64,000 bases of DNA from Sphingomonas sp. AR_OL41. Its GTDB lineage: Bacteria > Pseudomonadota > Alphaproteobacteria > Sphingomonadales > Sphingomonadaceae. The position numbers and the translations under genes are program-made. The notes below the pieces were generated by a model. It had not been told where the DNA came from, searched no databases, and worked only from the letters and a program-made list of their open reading frames with translations. The stretch is taken from NCBI RefSeq assembly GCF_029911635.1, contig NZ_JARYTI010000012.1:62001-126000 (forward strand). The letters run 5' to 3'. Shown piece by piece: positions 1 through 8,198 of the stretch (the stretch's first letter is position 1; the number at the start of each line of letters is the position of its first letter).

Positions 1-875
1 CTGATCGCGCTGACCGGGCGGTCGAGCTTGCCGGCGCGATAGAGCTCGGTCGCGCGACAGACGATCGAGGAGGAATCGAGTCCGCCCGACAGCTGTGAGG
101 ACAGCGCCGTGCTGCTACGATTGGTCGAGACCAATGCCTGATCGAACAGGTCGCGGAAGCGCGCGACATGGTCCTCGGCCGACAGCGCCGTGAGATCCTC
201 GAACGGACCGTCGTGCCAATGCCATTGCCGCACCCGGCCGTTCTCGAGCGCGAGTGCGCTGCCCTGCGGCAGGCGGCTGACCTGCTGCCAGAAGGTATCG
301 GTCTGGCTGATGAAGCGCGCCGACAGATACTCGCCGATCGCGCCTTCGTTGAGGGTGCGGTCGAGGCCGAGCCCGCGGACCAGGGTGCGCGGCTCGGTGG
401 CGAAGGCGAAGGTGCCGCCGGCGAAGCTCCACAGCAGCGGGCGCCAGCCATAGGGCGAGCGGGCGAGGAACAGGCGGCGCGTGCGGCCCTGCCACAGCGC
501 GACGGCGAAGTCGCCGACGAGGTGTTTGACGAAATCGTCGCCGAAGCGGGCGTGGAGCGCGAGCGCGATGGCGACGTCGGGCGCGCGGACCAGCGCGGCA
601 CCCTGCCGGCCGAGCAGGGCGAGCAATTCGGGGCGGTTGTCGAGCCGGCCGTCGAGCAGCATCGCGCTGCCCGGCTCGTCACCGGGGAGTGGCTGGGTTT
701 CGCCGACCGCTTCGGGGGTGGTGGCATGGGCGAAGCGGATCAGCCCGGCCGGCCCATCCCGCCACGTCGTTGCACCATCGAAGCCGCGCCGTGCGGCAGA
801 CGCGATCATGTCGTCGAGCAACCGCTGCGGCACGTCGCGGCCATCGACCAGCACGGCGCCGGCGATTGCGCTCAC
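1..875 (-). CDS. Asparagine synthetase-like protein (lasso-cyclase-like), partial
   Basis: The 5' part of a gene on the minus strand that runs off the left edge. A GTG at 875 gives an N-terminus VSAIAGAVLVDGRD, followed by a class II glutamine amidotransferase-like domain and the ATP-pyrophosphatase loop SGGLDSSSI at about residues 263-271. Class II amidotransferases need Cys at position 2 (MCGI...). Here that position is Ser, so the glutaminase half is probably inactive. Loss of this Cys is common in asparagine synthetase homologues that close lasso-peptide rings, and such clusters are frequent in sphingomonads. A standard AsnB is less likely, and a tailoring enzyme of another peptide is possible. 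No convincing precursor gene is visible upstream; the partner B-type protein would lie beyond the left edge. Confidence 0.75.
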   Translation of the reverse strand, partial: MSAIAGAVLVDGRDVPQRLLDDMIASAARRGFDGATTWRDGPAGLIRFAHATTPEAVGETQPLPGDEPGSAMLLDGRLDNRPELLALLGRQGAALVRAPDVAIALALHARFGDDFVKHLVGDFAVALWQGRTRRLFLARSPYGWRPLLWSFAGGTFAFATEPRTLVRGLGLDRTLNEGAIGEYLSARFISQTDTFWQQVSRLPQGSALALENGRVRQWHWHDGPFEDLTALSAEDHVARFRDLFDQALVSTNRSSTALSSQLSGGLDSSSIVCRATELYRAGKLDRPVSAI

Positions 876-1033
876 GCGGCCAGCCCTGCTGCCGAGGGTG
901 CGCGCGCGACATCGTTCATCCCGTTTTCCCCACCGCCGCGATCATCCATCGTCGCGGCACGCCATCACGCGTGGGCGCCGGTTTCGCAAGCATTTTGGCG
1001 ACTGCGCGCGCTAGCCGAAGCTAAGCGGCGTGG

Positions 1034-2332
1034 TCAGCCCGCCAGGGCGCGCTCGGGAAACGGGACGAACGCGTCAGCGCATCGGCCGGTCGTCACCGGG
1101 GTTGTGCTCGTCACGCCCTCGGGCAGGGGCGCGGCGCCGCCCGCGCCGATGGTGAAGCGCGCATTGGTGGTTTCCCACTTCGTGCCCTCGGCAAAGCGCA
1201 CGCCATCGAGTGTCACCTCCATCACGTGCTGCGCGTCATAGCCGTTGGCGATCAGGCGGCCGGTCGTGCCGACGATGTTATGGAACACGATGCCGCGATA
1301 ATGCGGGATCAGGTCGCCCTTCGCGCCGGCATCATAGGCGGTGTAGAGATCGATCGGGCGCTTGTTGTCGCGCAGGCAGACATTTTCGTAGCGGACATCC
1401 TCGACCAGCCCGCCGCGGCTGACGTCGCTCTTGATGCGTAAGCCGGAGGTGGTGCCGTCGAGCGTGAGGTTGCGGACCAGCACATGGCTGACGCCGCCAT
1501 TGGTTTCGCTGCCGATCGACATACCGTGGCCGCTGTAGAAATGATTGTCGAGGATCGAGACATAGCGTGTGCCGCCGGTCTTGCCGGCCTTGATCGCGAT
1601 ATTGTCGTCGCCGGTGCGGATGAAGCTGTGGGCGATGGTGATGTCGTCGCTTGCGCCGGGATCGATGCCGTCGGTGTTGCGGGCATCGGCCGGCGTGTCG
1701 ATGATCACGCCCCAGGCGGTGAGGCCCTGGACGCGGTTGGCGGTGACGTGGAAATTGGGCGAATTGGCGAGCCGCACGCGGTACAAGGTGACGTTGCGTC
1801 CGCGATCGATGACGATAAGCCGGGGCACATTCTGGCGGCCGTCCTCCTTCTGCGCGCGGCGCGCGAGCTGCCACCATGTCTCGGTCTTGCCGGTCATGAG
1901 CTGGCCGCCATTGCCGTCGATCGTGCCGTCGCCGACGATCGCGACGTTGCCGGCATCGGCGATATGGATCAACGGCCGGCAGGCGCGCCCGCGCTGGTCG
2001 ATCGTGCCGCACGCGCCGGTGCCGTCGTCGAACAGCCGCGGATCGGGGATCGCGGCGAGCAGCGCGCCCTTGTCGAACCACAGAGTCGTATCGACCGGGA
2101 ACTCGAGCGGCCCGCTGTCGTAGCGGCCGGCGGCGAGTTTCACGGTCTTGCCCTTGCATGTGTCGAGCGCGTGCTGGAGATCGGCGGTGCGGTTGCCCTG
2201 GCCGGGCTGGAGAGTGGCGCAGGCGGTGGTGGGCAGGCGCGGCTCGGTCACGGTACGGCGGTCCTGCGCGGTGGCGGGTGCAGCTATGAGCAACAGCGTT
2301 GGGGCAGCGAACAGGGCAGGGCGCAGGGTCAC
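1034..2332 (-). CDS. Exported GH28 polygalacturonase
   Basis: A 432-residue glycoside hydrolase family 28 enzyme that hydrolyses alpha-1,4-galacturonosyl bonds in pectin. Residues 1-23 form a clean signal peptide ending APATAQ, so it acts in the periplasm or outside. All four GH28 signature blocks are present in order: NTD (219-221), DD inside TGDDNIAIK (242-243), GHG (268-270) and RIK (299-301), so the enzyme should be active. It follows the TonB receptor gene on the same strand after about 135 bases that hold an inverted pair of GC-rich repeats. Together the two look like a small pectin-utilisation locus: the hydrolase trims pectin and the receptor imports the oligogalacturonides (inference). 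Exo- versus endo-action cannot be told from the sequence. Confidence 0.93.
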   Translation of the reverse strand: MTLRPALFAAPTLLLIAAPATAQDRRTVTEPRLPTTACATLQPGQGNRTADLQHALDTCKGKTVKLAAGRYDSGPLEFPVDTTLWFDKGALLAAIPDPRLFDDGTGACGTIDQRGRACRPLIHIADAGNVAIVGDGTIDGNGGQLMTGKTETWWQLARRAQKEDGRQNVPRLIVIDRGRNVTLYRVRLANSPNFHVTANRVQGLTAWGVIIDTPADARNTDGIDPGASDDITIAHSFIRTGDDNIAIKAGKTGGTRYVSILDNHFYSGHGMSIGSETNGGVSHVLVRNLTLDGTTSGLRIKSDVSRGGLVEDVRYENVCLRDNKRPIDLYTAYDAGAKGDLIPHYRGIVFHNIVGTTGRLIANGYDAQHVMEVTLDGVRFAEGTKWETTNARFTIGAGGAAPLPEGVTSTTPVTTGRCADAFVPFPERALAG

Positions 2333-2353
2333 GGGGGAGACTTCTCCTGGTTT

Positions 2354-2392
2354 TAGCCCTTCCCCTTAAGGGGGGGGTGGGGCGGGGGCAGT
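2354..2392 (-). repeat. GC-rich palindromic intergenic repeat, copy 1
   Basis: A C-rich then G-rich hairpin-forming stretch (cccttccccttaagggg core) between the TonB receptor and polygalacturonase genes. It is an inverted copy of the element at 2421-2462 and resembles the one at 10998-11036. It sits in the 5' leader of the polygalacturonase gene. Confidence 0.6.
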
Positions 2393-2420
2393 CCCGCAAA
2401 TGCCGGTCTCTGTGAGACAT

Positions 2421-2462
2421 CCCCCCACCCCCAACCCCTCCCCAAAGGGGAGGGGCTTATAG
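2421..2462 (+). repeat. GC-rich palindromic intergenic repeat, copy 2
   Basis: The core ccaacccctccccaaagggg followed by agggg folds into a short GC hairpin directly after the stop codon of the TonB receptor gene. It shares the phrase cccccaacccctccc with the repeat after glpX at 10998-11036 and is inverted relative to 2354-2392. The position at gene ends suggests mRNA 3'-end stabilisation or termination, but there is no U-run. Confidence 0.6.
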
Positions 2463-2467
2463 GTGGA

Positions 2468-5400
2468 TCAGAATACCACGCGCAGGCCGGCGGTGATGAT
2501 CCGACCGGTGCCGGCGTATAGCGAGCTGAGCGGGTTGGCGGCGTACATCGTGCGATATTGCGGTGCGTTGGTCATGTTGCGGCCCTCGAGCGACACCTTG
2601 GCGAAGCTGGTGACGGCATAGCTCATCGAGAAATCGAGGTTGAAGGTGTTGGCGGTGTAGCCGAAATCGGCGACCACCGGCGAGTTGCAGGCGGCGCCGG
2701 CATTGGTGGTGGTGCCGACGCTGCACGTGCCCGTCGCCAGCGGGAATTTGTTGACATATTGCGTGCGGTAGGCGGTCGAGACGCGCGCGGAGAATTTCGC
2801 GTCCTCATAATAGAGCGTCGCGTTGAACGCATCGGGCGAGGTGTTGAGGAACGGCGCATCGGCATAGCTGTTGCCGGCGGTCGAGCCGGTCTGGCCCTGC
2901 ACGGTCGCCAGCGTCGAGCCGGTGAGATAGCTCAGCCGCGAGGCGATGTGGGTATAGTTGGCGGTGATGCCGAAATTGTCGAACGGATGCGGCAGGAAGC
3001 TGAAGTTCGACTGGACGTTGAGCTCGATGCCCTTGATCACGCCGCCGGGCGCGTCGTTATACTGGCGCACGGCATAGACGCCGTCGGCCTGGGTGTAAGC
3101 GAGCAAGGTCGGGCTGGTGATCGAGGCGAGCACGAGCTGGTAGGTCGCCGGATCATAGACCGACGACAGCGGCACTTCGCCCGCGACCTGCTGCGGGAAA
3201 TTGTCGAGCTTCTTGAGGAACAGCGCGACCGAGATCAGGCCGTTCTTGCCGAAATAGCGCTCGAAGCTGAGGTCGAGGTTGGTCGCGCGGAACGGCTTGA
3301 GATAGGGGTTGCCGACCGTGACGGCGGGCGCCGAGCCGTTGGCGCTGAGCCCGGTCGCGAATGAGGTCGTGCCCGGGGTGAGCGCGTTGAGCTGCGGCCG
3401 CGCGATGACCTTGGCGGCGGCGAAGCGGACGAGGAAATTGTCGAGCGGCTCCCAGACGAGATTGGTCGAGGGCAGCACGTCGGTATATTCGTTCTGCGCC
3501 GTCGCGACGACGCCGAGCACGCCATTGCCGGCACCGCCGATCGATCCGGTCGCATCGACGCGGGTCCGCGCGATACGCACGCCGACATTGCCGCGAAACG
3601 GCGCACCGAACAGCTGCGCATCCCAATCGGCCTCGATAAACCCCGACAGATCGGTTTCGCGCACGAGATTGGCCTGGCGACCGTCCTGCACCAGCCGGTA
3701 ATCCGAATATTTGTTGATGCAGTTGCAGTCGATGCCGAAGGCGTTGATGAACTTGCCGAGATCGGGGACGTAGAAGCTGGTCGGCGTGCCGGCCGGGACA
3801 TTGATGCCCTGGCCGAAGCTGACGGTCTTGCCGAGATCGGTGATATTGAGCTTGGCCTCGGCGAGCGTCGGGTTGATCGCCTCGATCGTGGTATTGTTGC
3901 GCGCCTGCAGGCTGGAATAGCGGAACTGCTTCCAGGTCAGGCCGGCGAGCAGCTTGAACTCGTCGCTGACATCCCAGCTGAGGTTGCCGCGCGCGACGCG
4001 GAACGAGTTGCGCACGTCGTCGGTGAAGATACGGATCGTCGACAGGCCCTTGACCAGCGACCAGTTAGCCGGGTTGGCGACGTCGAAGCCGGGGTTAAAC
4101 ACCGGCATCTTGCCGCCGCCGCGCTCGTCATAGGTGAAGCCGGCCTTGTCGATCGCGTTGAACTCGGTGAGGTAGCCCTGGCCGCTGAAGCGCGATTCCG
4201 AATAGCCGGCGGTGCCGGTGAAGTGCAGGCGCTCGCCAATGTCCTGCGTAAGGTTGATCGTGAGCTGCTTGAAGGTCGTTTTGCCCGACTGCGAATCCGC
4301 CGAGCTGCGCCAGTCGACATTGTCGAGCACGAGATAATCGGCCTCGCCGGCTGAGTTGACGTTGGCGGCGCGGATCTGCGTGTTGGGGCGGCCAATCAGC
4401 TCATTGTAAAAGGCGATCTGGTTGGCATTGGCGATGTAGCCGGGCGAAACGGTCGAATTGTAATAGTCGAACGGTTGCAAATTGTTGGGGTTGAAACTGG
4501 TGCGCGTGCCGGCAACGAGCGTGGTGCCGTTCTGCGCCTGGCCGCAATCCAGCGTCGCGCTCTGCGTGCAGCTCGGATAGAGCGCGACGCGGTCGGCAAG
4601 GCCGTTGGCGGTGTTGACCGCGCGGAGCGTGTTCTGTGCGACGCGCGCGTTGGTGCCGTTGCGGTTGAGACCGACGGTGGTGATGCCGCTGACGGTGCTG
4701 TCCTGCGTGTAGCGCGAATAGACCCCGTCGATGATGATCTCGGTATGCTCGGTCGGGCGCCACTGCGCGGTCATCGTCGCGCCGAGCCGCTGATAGGAAA
4801 GATCCTGGTGCGTGATCGAGGCGAGCGCCGGGATGAGTGTGGTCGGCGTGACCAGCGCATAGGCGGCAGGATCCGAGCCGAAGGTCGCGCCGCTGCCCTG
4901 ATTCGACGGGCGGGCGAAACCATAGGTGTTGGGCGTCACGCCGTTGAGTTGCGAATTGCGATAGGCATATTCGAACTGGCCGGGATTGCGCCGATATGCG
5001 TCGATCGACTGGCGCTCCTTCTGATAGGCGATCGTCGCCATTACCGCGAAATTGTCGGTGAGGTGCTGCGAGACCAAAGCAGTGAGGCGCGGGTTCCAGG
5101 TCTTGCCATTCTCGCGATATTCGCCTTCCGCGCCGAGCGCGTAGCGGTTCTTCTTGCTGGCCAGCGGGCGGCCGGTGTTGAGATCGATGATCGCGCCGAG
5201 CGAGCCTTCGTCGTTCGATGCCGCGGTCGTCTTGGTGACGGTGATGCCGCCGAACAACTCGGAGGCGAAGGTGTTGAAGTCGAAGCCGCGCGAACGGTTG
5301 GCGCCCGAGTCGGACTGGTTGCCGCCGGAGACGCTCAACGCGTCGGCACCGTTGAGACGGACCTGCTGGAAATCGCCGCCAAGGCCGCGCACCGTGATGG

Positions 5401-5743
5401 TGCGCCCCTCGCCATTGTCGCGGTCGATCGACACGCCGGGCAGGCGCTGGATCGACTCGGCCAGGTTGGCGTCGGGGAAGTTGGCGATATCCTCGGCGGT
5501 GATCGCGTCGATGATCTGGTTCGACTGGCGCTTCTGGCTCAGCGCGCTGGCGAGCGAGGAACGGTAACCGGTGACAATGACGTCCTTGCTGGCATCGTCG
5601 GGCGCCGCGGCAGGTTGGGGCGCGGGCGGCGCCTTGGGCGGTGCGTCGGCCGCGAAGGCGGCCGGAACCGGCGCCATGATGCTCAAGGCAATGATGAAAC
5701 GAGCAGTTGTGTGCTTCAGCCACGCGCGATCGACGCTTGCCAT
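2468..5743 (-). CDS. TonB-dependent receptor, pectin-oligosaccharide locus
   Basis: A 1091-residue outer-membrane active transporter. The start at 5743 (MASVDRAWLK) is chosen because a strong GGGGGAGG ribosome site precedes it; the frame stays open upstream but without a comparable site. It has a signal peptide ending AAFA, a Pro/Ala-rich spacer, and then a plug domain beginning DVIVTGYRSSLASAL with the motif TVRGLGGDFQQVRLNG. A long beta-barrel follows, ending in the aromatic terminus RVVF. The pattern fits the Xanthomonas/Caulobacter subfamily of TonB receptors used for plant carbohydrates. The polygalacturonase lies immediately downstream on the same strand, which points to oligogalacturonides as substrate (inference). 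A LacI-type palindrome lies about 50 bases upstream of the start. No TonB, ExbB or ExbD genes are nearby. Confidence 0.93.
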   Translation of the reverse strand: MASVDRAWLKHTTARFIIALSIMAPVPAAFAADAPPKAPPAPQPAAAPDDASKDVIVTGYRSSLASALSQKRQSNQIIDAITAEDIANFPDANLAESIQRLPGVSIDRDNGEGRTITVRGLGGDFQQVRLNGADALSVSGGNQSDSGANRSRGFDFNTFASELFGGITVTKTTAASNDEGSLGAIIDLNTGRPLASKKNRYALGAEGEYRENGKTWNPRLTALVSQHLTDNFAVMATIAYQKERQSIDAYRRNPGQFEYAYRNSQLNGVTPNTYGFARPSNQGSGATFGSDPAAYALVTPTTLIPALASITHQDLSYQRLGATMTAQWRPTEHTEIIIDGVYSRYTQDSTVSGITTVGLNRNGTNARVAQNTLRAVNTANGLADRVALYPSCTQSATLDCGQAQNGTTLVAGTRTSFNPNNLQPFDYYNSTVSPGYIANANQIAFYNELIGRPNTQIRAANVNSAGEADYLVLDNVDWRSSADSQSGKTTFKQLTINLTQDIGERLHFTGTAGYSESRFSGQGYLTEFNAIDKAGFTYDERGGGKMPVFNPGFDVANPANWSLVKGLSTIRIFTDDVRNSFRVARGNLSWDVSDEFKLLAGLTWKQFRYSSLQARNNTTIEAINPTLAEAKLNITDLGKTVSFGQGINVPAGTPTSFYVPDLGKFINAFGIDCNCINKYSDYRLVQDGRQANLVRETDLSGFIEADWDAQLFGAPFRGNVGVRIARTRVDATGSIGGAGNGVLGVVATAQNEYTDVLPSTNLVWEPLDNFLVRFAAAKVIARPQLNALTPGTTSFATGLSANGSAPAVTVGNPYLKPFRATNLDLSFERYFGKNGLISVALFLKKLDNFPQQVAGEVPLSSVYDPATYQLVLASITSPTLLAYTQADGVYAVRQYNDAPGGVIKGIELNVQSNFSFLPHPFDNFGITANYTHIASRLSYLTGSTLATVQGQTGSTAGNSYADAPFLNTSPDAFNATLYYEDAKFSARVSTAYRTQYVNKFPLATGTCSVGTTTNAGAACNSPVVADFGYTANTFNLDFSMSYAVTSFAKVSLEGRNMTNAPQYRTMYAANPLSSLYAGTGRIITAGLRVVF

Positions 5744-5790
5744 CCTGATCCTCCCCCGGTGTTCGCCGGCTTGTCGCCGTGCTCCCCTGA

Positions 5791-5804
5791 TGACACCGGT
5801 ATCA
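5791..5804. promoter_or_regulatory. LacI-family-type operator palindrome
   Basis: TGACACCGGTATCA is a 14-base palindrome with one mismatched pair, centred on CG as in LacI-family operators (TGnnAnCGnTnnCA). It lies 47 bases before the TonB receptor start codon, where a repressor of a sugar-uptake gene would bind. No LacI-type gene is in the window, so the regulator must be encoded elsewhere. Confidence 0.6.
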
Positions 5805-6070
5805 ATTTCTTTTTCCCGTTGCAACGGGGAGATCGTTGCGGGGGACAAAAATGGTCCGTGGCGGCCGCATGTCGTGGCAGGGAAGCACGGGGCGCGGTGG
5901 CGGGCGAAGCGGTGCGCCTTGTATGCGGCCGTGTGCAGACGATCGTGGCGCGCGGCGCGGGCGACCGTGAGGCCGATCTACCCCTGCTTTTTTCGCGCGG
6001 CGAAAAGATCCACCCGTTTCGGGAAAATTCGGGCGATTTTTCCGCGTTACCCCAACGGTATAGCGGCGCG

Positions 6071-6097
6071 CTCCCCTGCTCCGAAAAAGCAGGGGAG
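6071..6097. repeat. Perfect 10-bp hairpin within nested CCCCTGCT repeats
   Basis: CTCCCCTGCT and AGCAGGGGAG form a perfect 10-bp stem around the loop ccgaaaa. A second, wider pair with the same core (ACCCCTGCTT at 5980, AAGCAGGGGT at 6109) encloses it. There is no U-run on either side, so it is not a standard terminator. Confidence 0.65.
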
Positions 6098-6288
6098 ACA
6101 TGCGCGCGAAGCAGGGGTGTGCGGCCGGCGCGGCAGGGGGCGGCAGTGGCCGGTGCGCGACGCGATGATTCAACGCTTTCACCAAATCGGCGATTCCCGT
6201 GTCGAGGTGATTCGCGCGACCCTGCGCGCTTTGCCGCGGCGATTGAATCGGGCTGGGGCGATTGGCCTCGCATGGATGGAGGAAGGCG

Positions 6289-7098
6289 ATGAGCGAAGGC
6301 GGGTACGAACAGGCGACGGATGCGGCGACGGGCGTGGGTGGTGAGGAAGTGGAGGACGGGTCGGTTAAGGTTCACGCGCCGCTGTGGCGCGTGCCGCCGA
6401 TCGAATATCGCTTCAAGAAGGGGCAATCGGGCAACCCGGCGGGGCGCAAGAAGAAGCAGAAGGAGGAGGCGGGCGCGCCATGGCGCCCGCTGGGGAGCGA
6501 CCAGCCGACGCGACGCATGATCCTCGAAGAGGCGTATCGCAAGGTGAAGGTGCGCGACGGCGCGCGCGAGGTGAAGGTGCCGACCAACCGCGCGGTGTTC
6601 CGCGCGATGGCAAACTCGGCGATCGGCGGCAACCGCATCGCGCAGCATTTGTGGACGCAGATCGTCCGCCAGGTCGAGCGCGAACAGGCCGAGGAATATG
6701 ACCGCCATATCGGGGCGATGATCGACTACAAGAAGCACTGGGAAGAGGTGCTGCGCGAAATGGGGCCGCACGGCCTGCCGCCGGGGCAATTGCCGCACCC
6801 GGACGACGTCTATGTCAATCCGCGTACGGGGCAGGGCGAGGTCAGGGGGCCGATGACGGCCGAGGAGCAGAAACGCCTCGACACGGCTATCCAGATGCGT
6901 GCGGCCTGCCAGGAGAAATTCACGCAGTGCGAGACGGCGCTGGAAACGGCGACCGACGAGGCCGAACGCGCAGCGCTGACGGCGGAAATGGCGGAGTGGC
7001 GGAATTTATACCTTGTCCTGGACGGGGAGGCGCCGCCGCGTCTGCGCGTGCCGCTCGTTGAGCAGGAGGATGAGGCGTGGGATGAGGATGAGGCGTGA
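6289..7098 (+). CDS. DUF5681 domain-containing protein
   Basis: 269 residues. The ATG at 6289 is preceded by GGAGGAAGG; an upstream in-frame TTG at 6262 lacks a good site. After about 40 residues comes the DUF5681 signature YRFKKGQSGNPAGRKKKQKE, a basic stretch, followed by a region with TRRMILEEAYRKV, a coiled-coil-prone Glu/Arg-rich middle, and a very acidic tail (EQEDEAWDEDEA). The function of DUF5681 is not known; members occur near phage packaging genes and also singly in alphaproteobacterial chromosomes. Here it stands alone, without terminase or capsid genes, between the nested hairpin on its left and a 25-base-arm inverted repeat on its right. The basic head and acidic tail would suit nucleic-acid or chaperone-like binding, but that is a guess. 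Confidence 0.85.
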   Translation: MSEGGYEQATDAATGVGGEEVEDGSVKVHAPLWRVPPIEYRFKKGQSGNPAGRKKKQKEEAGAPWRPLGSDQPTRRMILEEAYRKVKVRDGAREVKVPTNRAVFRAMANSAIGGNRIAQHLWTQIVRQVEREQAEEYDRHIGAMIDYKKHWEEVLREMGPHGLPPGQLPHPDDVYVNPRTGQGEVRGPMTAEEQKRLDTAIQMRAACQEKFTQCETALETATDEAERAALTAEMAEWRNLYLVLDGEAPPRLRVPLVEQEDEAWDEDEA

Positions 7099-7105
7099 CC
7101 GACCC

Positions 7106-7189
7106 ATTTCGGGGACGCAATACTAAATTCTTCGCGATCGGCCGCCGCATGCTAGCGCCAGCCTGAATTTAGTATTGTGTCCCCGAAAT
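7106..7189. repeat. MITE-like inverted repeat with 25-base arms
   Basis: The left arm (7106-7130) begins ATTTCGGGGACGCAATAC and the right arm (7165-7189) is its reverse complement at 24 of 25 positions, around a 34-base loop. It starts 8 bases after the DUF5681 stop codon. Similar GGGGACACAATACT sequences are, from memory, found near REP-associated (IS200-like) transposase genes; no transposase is present here. Confidence 0.8.
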
Positions 7190-7291
7190 ACCCGGCCTTC
7201 GCCGGGGAAGCAGGAAGAGGTAGCGTGGAGAGGGAGCGGGAAGGAAATGCGGGCAGCCCCGCGGCTGGTCGCTATACGGTCCGGCGGCCGT

Positions 7292-8158
7292 TCAGCCTGG
7301 GCGATTACCCATCATCTCGCCGAGCCGCACCGGTCGTTCGGGCGCCCAGTCGGGGTTGAAGGCGATGGTGTCGTGCCGGAACAGCATCACGATCGTCGAA
7401 CCGAGCAGGAAGCGGCCCATTTCCGCGCCTTTCTTGAGCACGATATCCTGATCGGCGTAGTGCCATTCGGCAATCCGGCCGCTGCGCTTGGCATTGACGA
7501 CGCCGTGCCAGACGGTCGCCATGCTGCCGACGATGGTCGCGCCGACCAGCACCATCACGAACGGGCCGTCGCTGGGCGATTCGAACACGCACACGACGCG
7601 CTCGTTGCGCGCGAACAGGTTGGGCACGCCGCGCGCGGTGGTCGGGTTCACCGAGAAGAGCGCGCCGGGAACGTGGATCATGCGCACGAGCTTGCCGTCG
7701 CAGGGCATGTGCAGGCGGTGATAATCCCTGGGCGACAGATAGAGGTTGGCGAAGCTGCCATGGCGAAAGCGCGCCGCCAGCGTCGCATCGCCGCCGACCA
7801 GCGCGGTGGTGGTGAAGCGATGGCCCTTGGCCTGCACAATGTGCCCGTCGTCGATTGCGCCGAACTGGCTGATCGCGCCGTCCACCGGGCAGATGAAATC
7901 GGCGGCGGCGAGCGGCCTGGCGCCGGGCTTGAGCGGGCGCGTGAAGAACGCGTTGAAGCTGTCATAGCTGGCGATGTCGGGATTTTCGGCCTCGCTCATG
8001 TCGACGCGGTAGCGGCGGACGAACCAGCGGATCAGCGGTTGCGTGAGCGCACTGCCCCGCGCCCCGGCGACACGACCGGCGAGTCTGGTCAACGCCTGTT
8101 TGGGCAACAGATATTGCAGCAGGATGGCGAGGCGATCGGACATGGTCAGGCTGAACAT
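7292..8158 (-). CDS. psd: Phosphatidylserine decarboxylase proenzyme
   Basis: 288 residues, the full-length type with an N-terminal membrane-associated segment. It converts phosphatidylserine to phosphatidylethanolamine at the inner membrane. The self-cleavage motif LGST is at about 252-255; Ser254 becomes the pyruvoyl group of the alpha subunit. The family's Asp/His features are also seen (CPVDGAISQFG, YHRLHMPCDG). An ATG at 8143 is an alternative start five codons in; neither has a strong ribosome site. It follows the hypothetical gene at 8199-8570 by 40 bases on the same strand and may be co-transcribed with it. No pssA gene is in the window. Confidence 0.95.
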   Translation of the reverse strand: MFSLTMSDRLAILLQYLLPKQALTRLAGRVAGARGSALTQPLIRWFVRRYRVDMSEAENPDIASYDSFNAFFTRPLKPGARPLAAADFICPVDGAISQFGAIDDGHIVQAKGHRFTTTALVGGDATLAARFRHGSFANLYLSPRDYHRLHMPCDGKLVRMIHVPGALFSVNPTTARGVPNLFARNERVVCVFESPSDGPFVMVLVGATIVGSMATVWHGVVNAKRSGRIAEWHYADQDIVLKKGAEMGRFLLGSTIVMLFRHDTIAFNPDWAPERPVRLGEMMGNRPG

Positions 8159-8198
8159 CCATCAAACGGGCGCACGCCGCGGTGCGCGCGGCGCGGCC

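Larger units (their letters stand above)
5744..6288. other. 545-base intergenic region upstream of TonB receptor and DUF5681 gene
   Basis: A divergent non-coding region. Near the TonB receptor it carries the operator-like palindrome at 5791-5804. Further right it holds a nested set of CCCCTGCT motifs: ACCCCTGCTT at 5980-5989 pairs with AAGCAGGGGT at 6109-6118 and encloses a perfect hairpin at 6071-6097. No convincing protein gene, tRNA or sigma-70 promoter with both boxes could be recognised. Confidence 0.6.

Noticed and set aside
916..993. 25-codon frame starting at 993 as a lasso precursor
   Set aside because: The peptide (MLAKPAPTRDGV...) has no leader Thr signature or Gly-to-Asp/Glu core spacing, and the frame is not coupled to the synthetase.
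4475..6292. A long open frame (over 600 codons) on the plus strand opposite the TonB receptor
   Set aside because: It is a high-GC shadow of the minus-strand receptor: no domain, low-complexity Arg/Gly/Ala/Asp composition, and no ribosome site.
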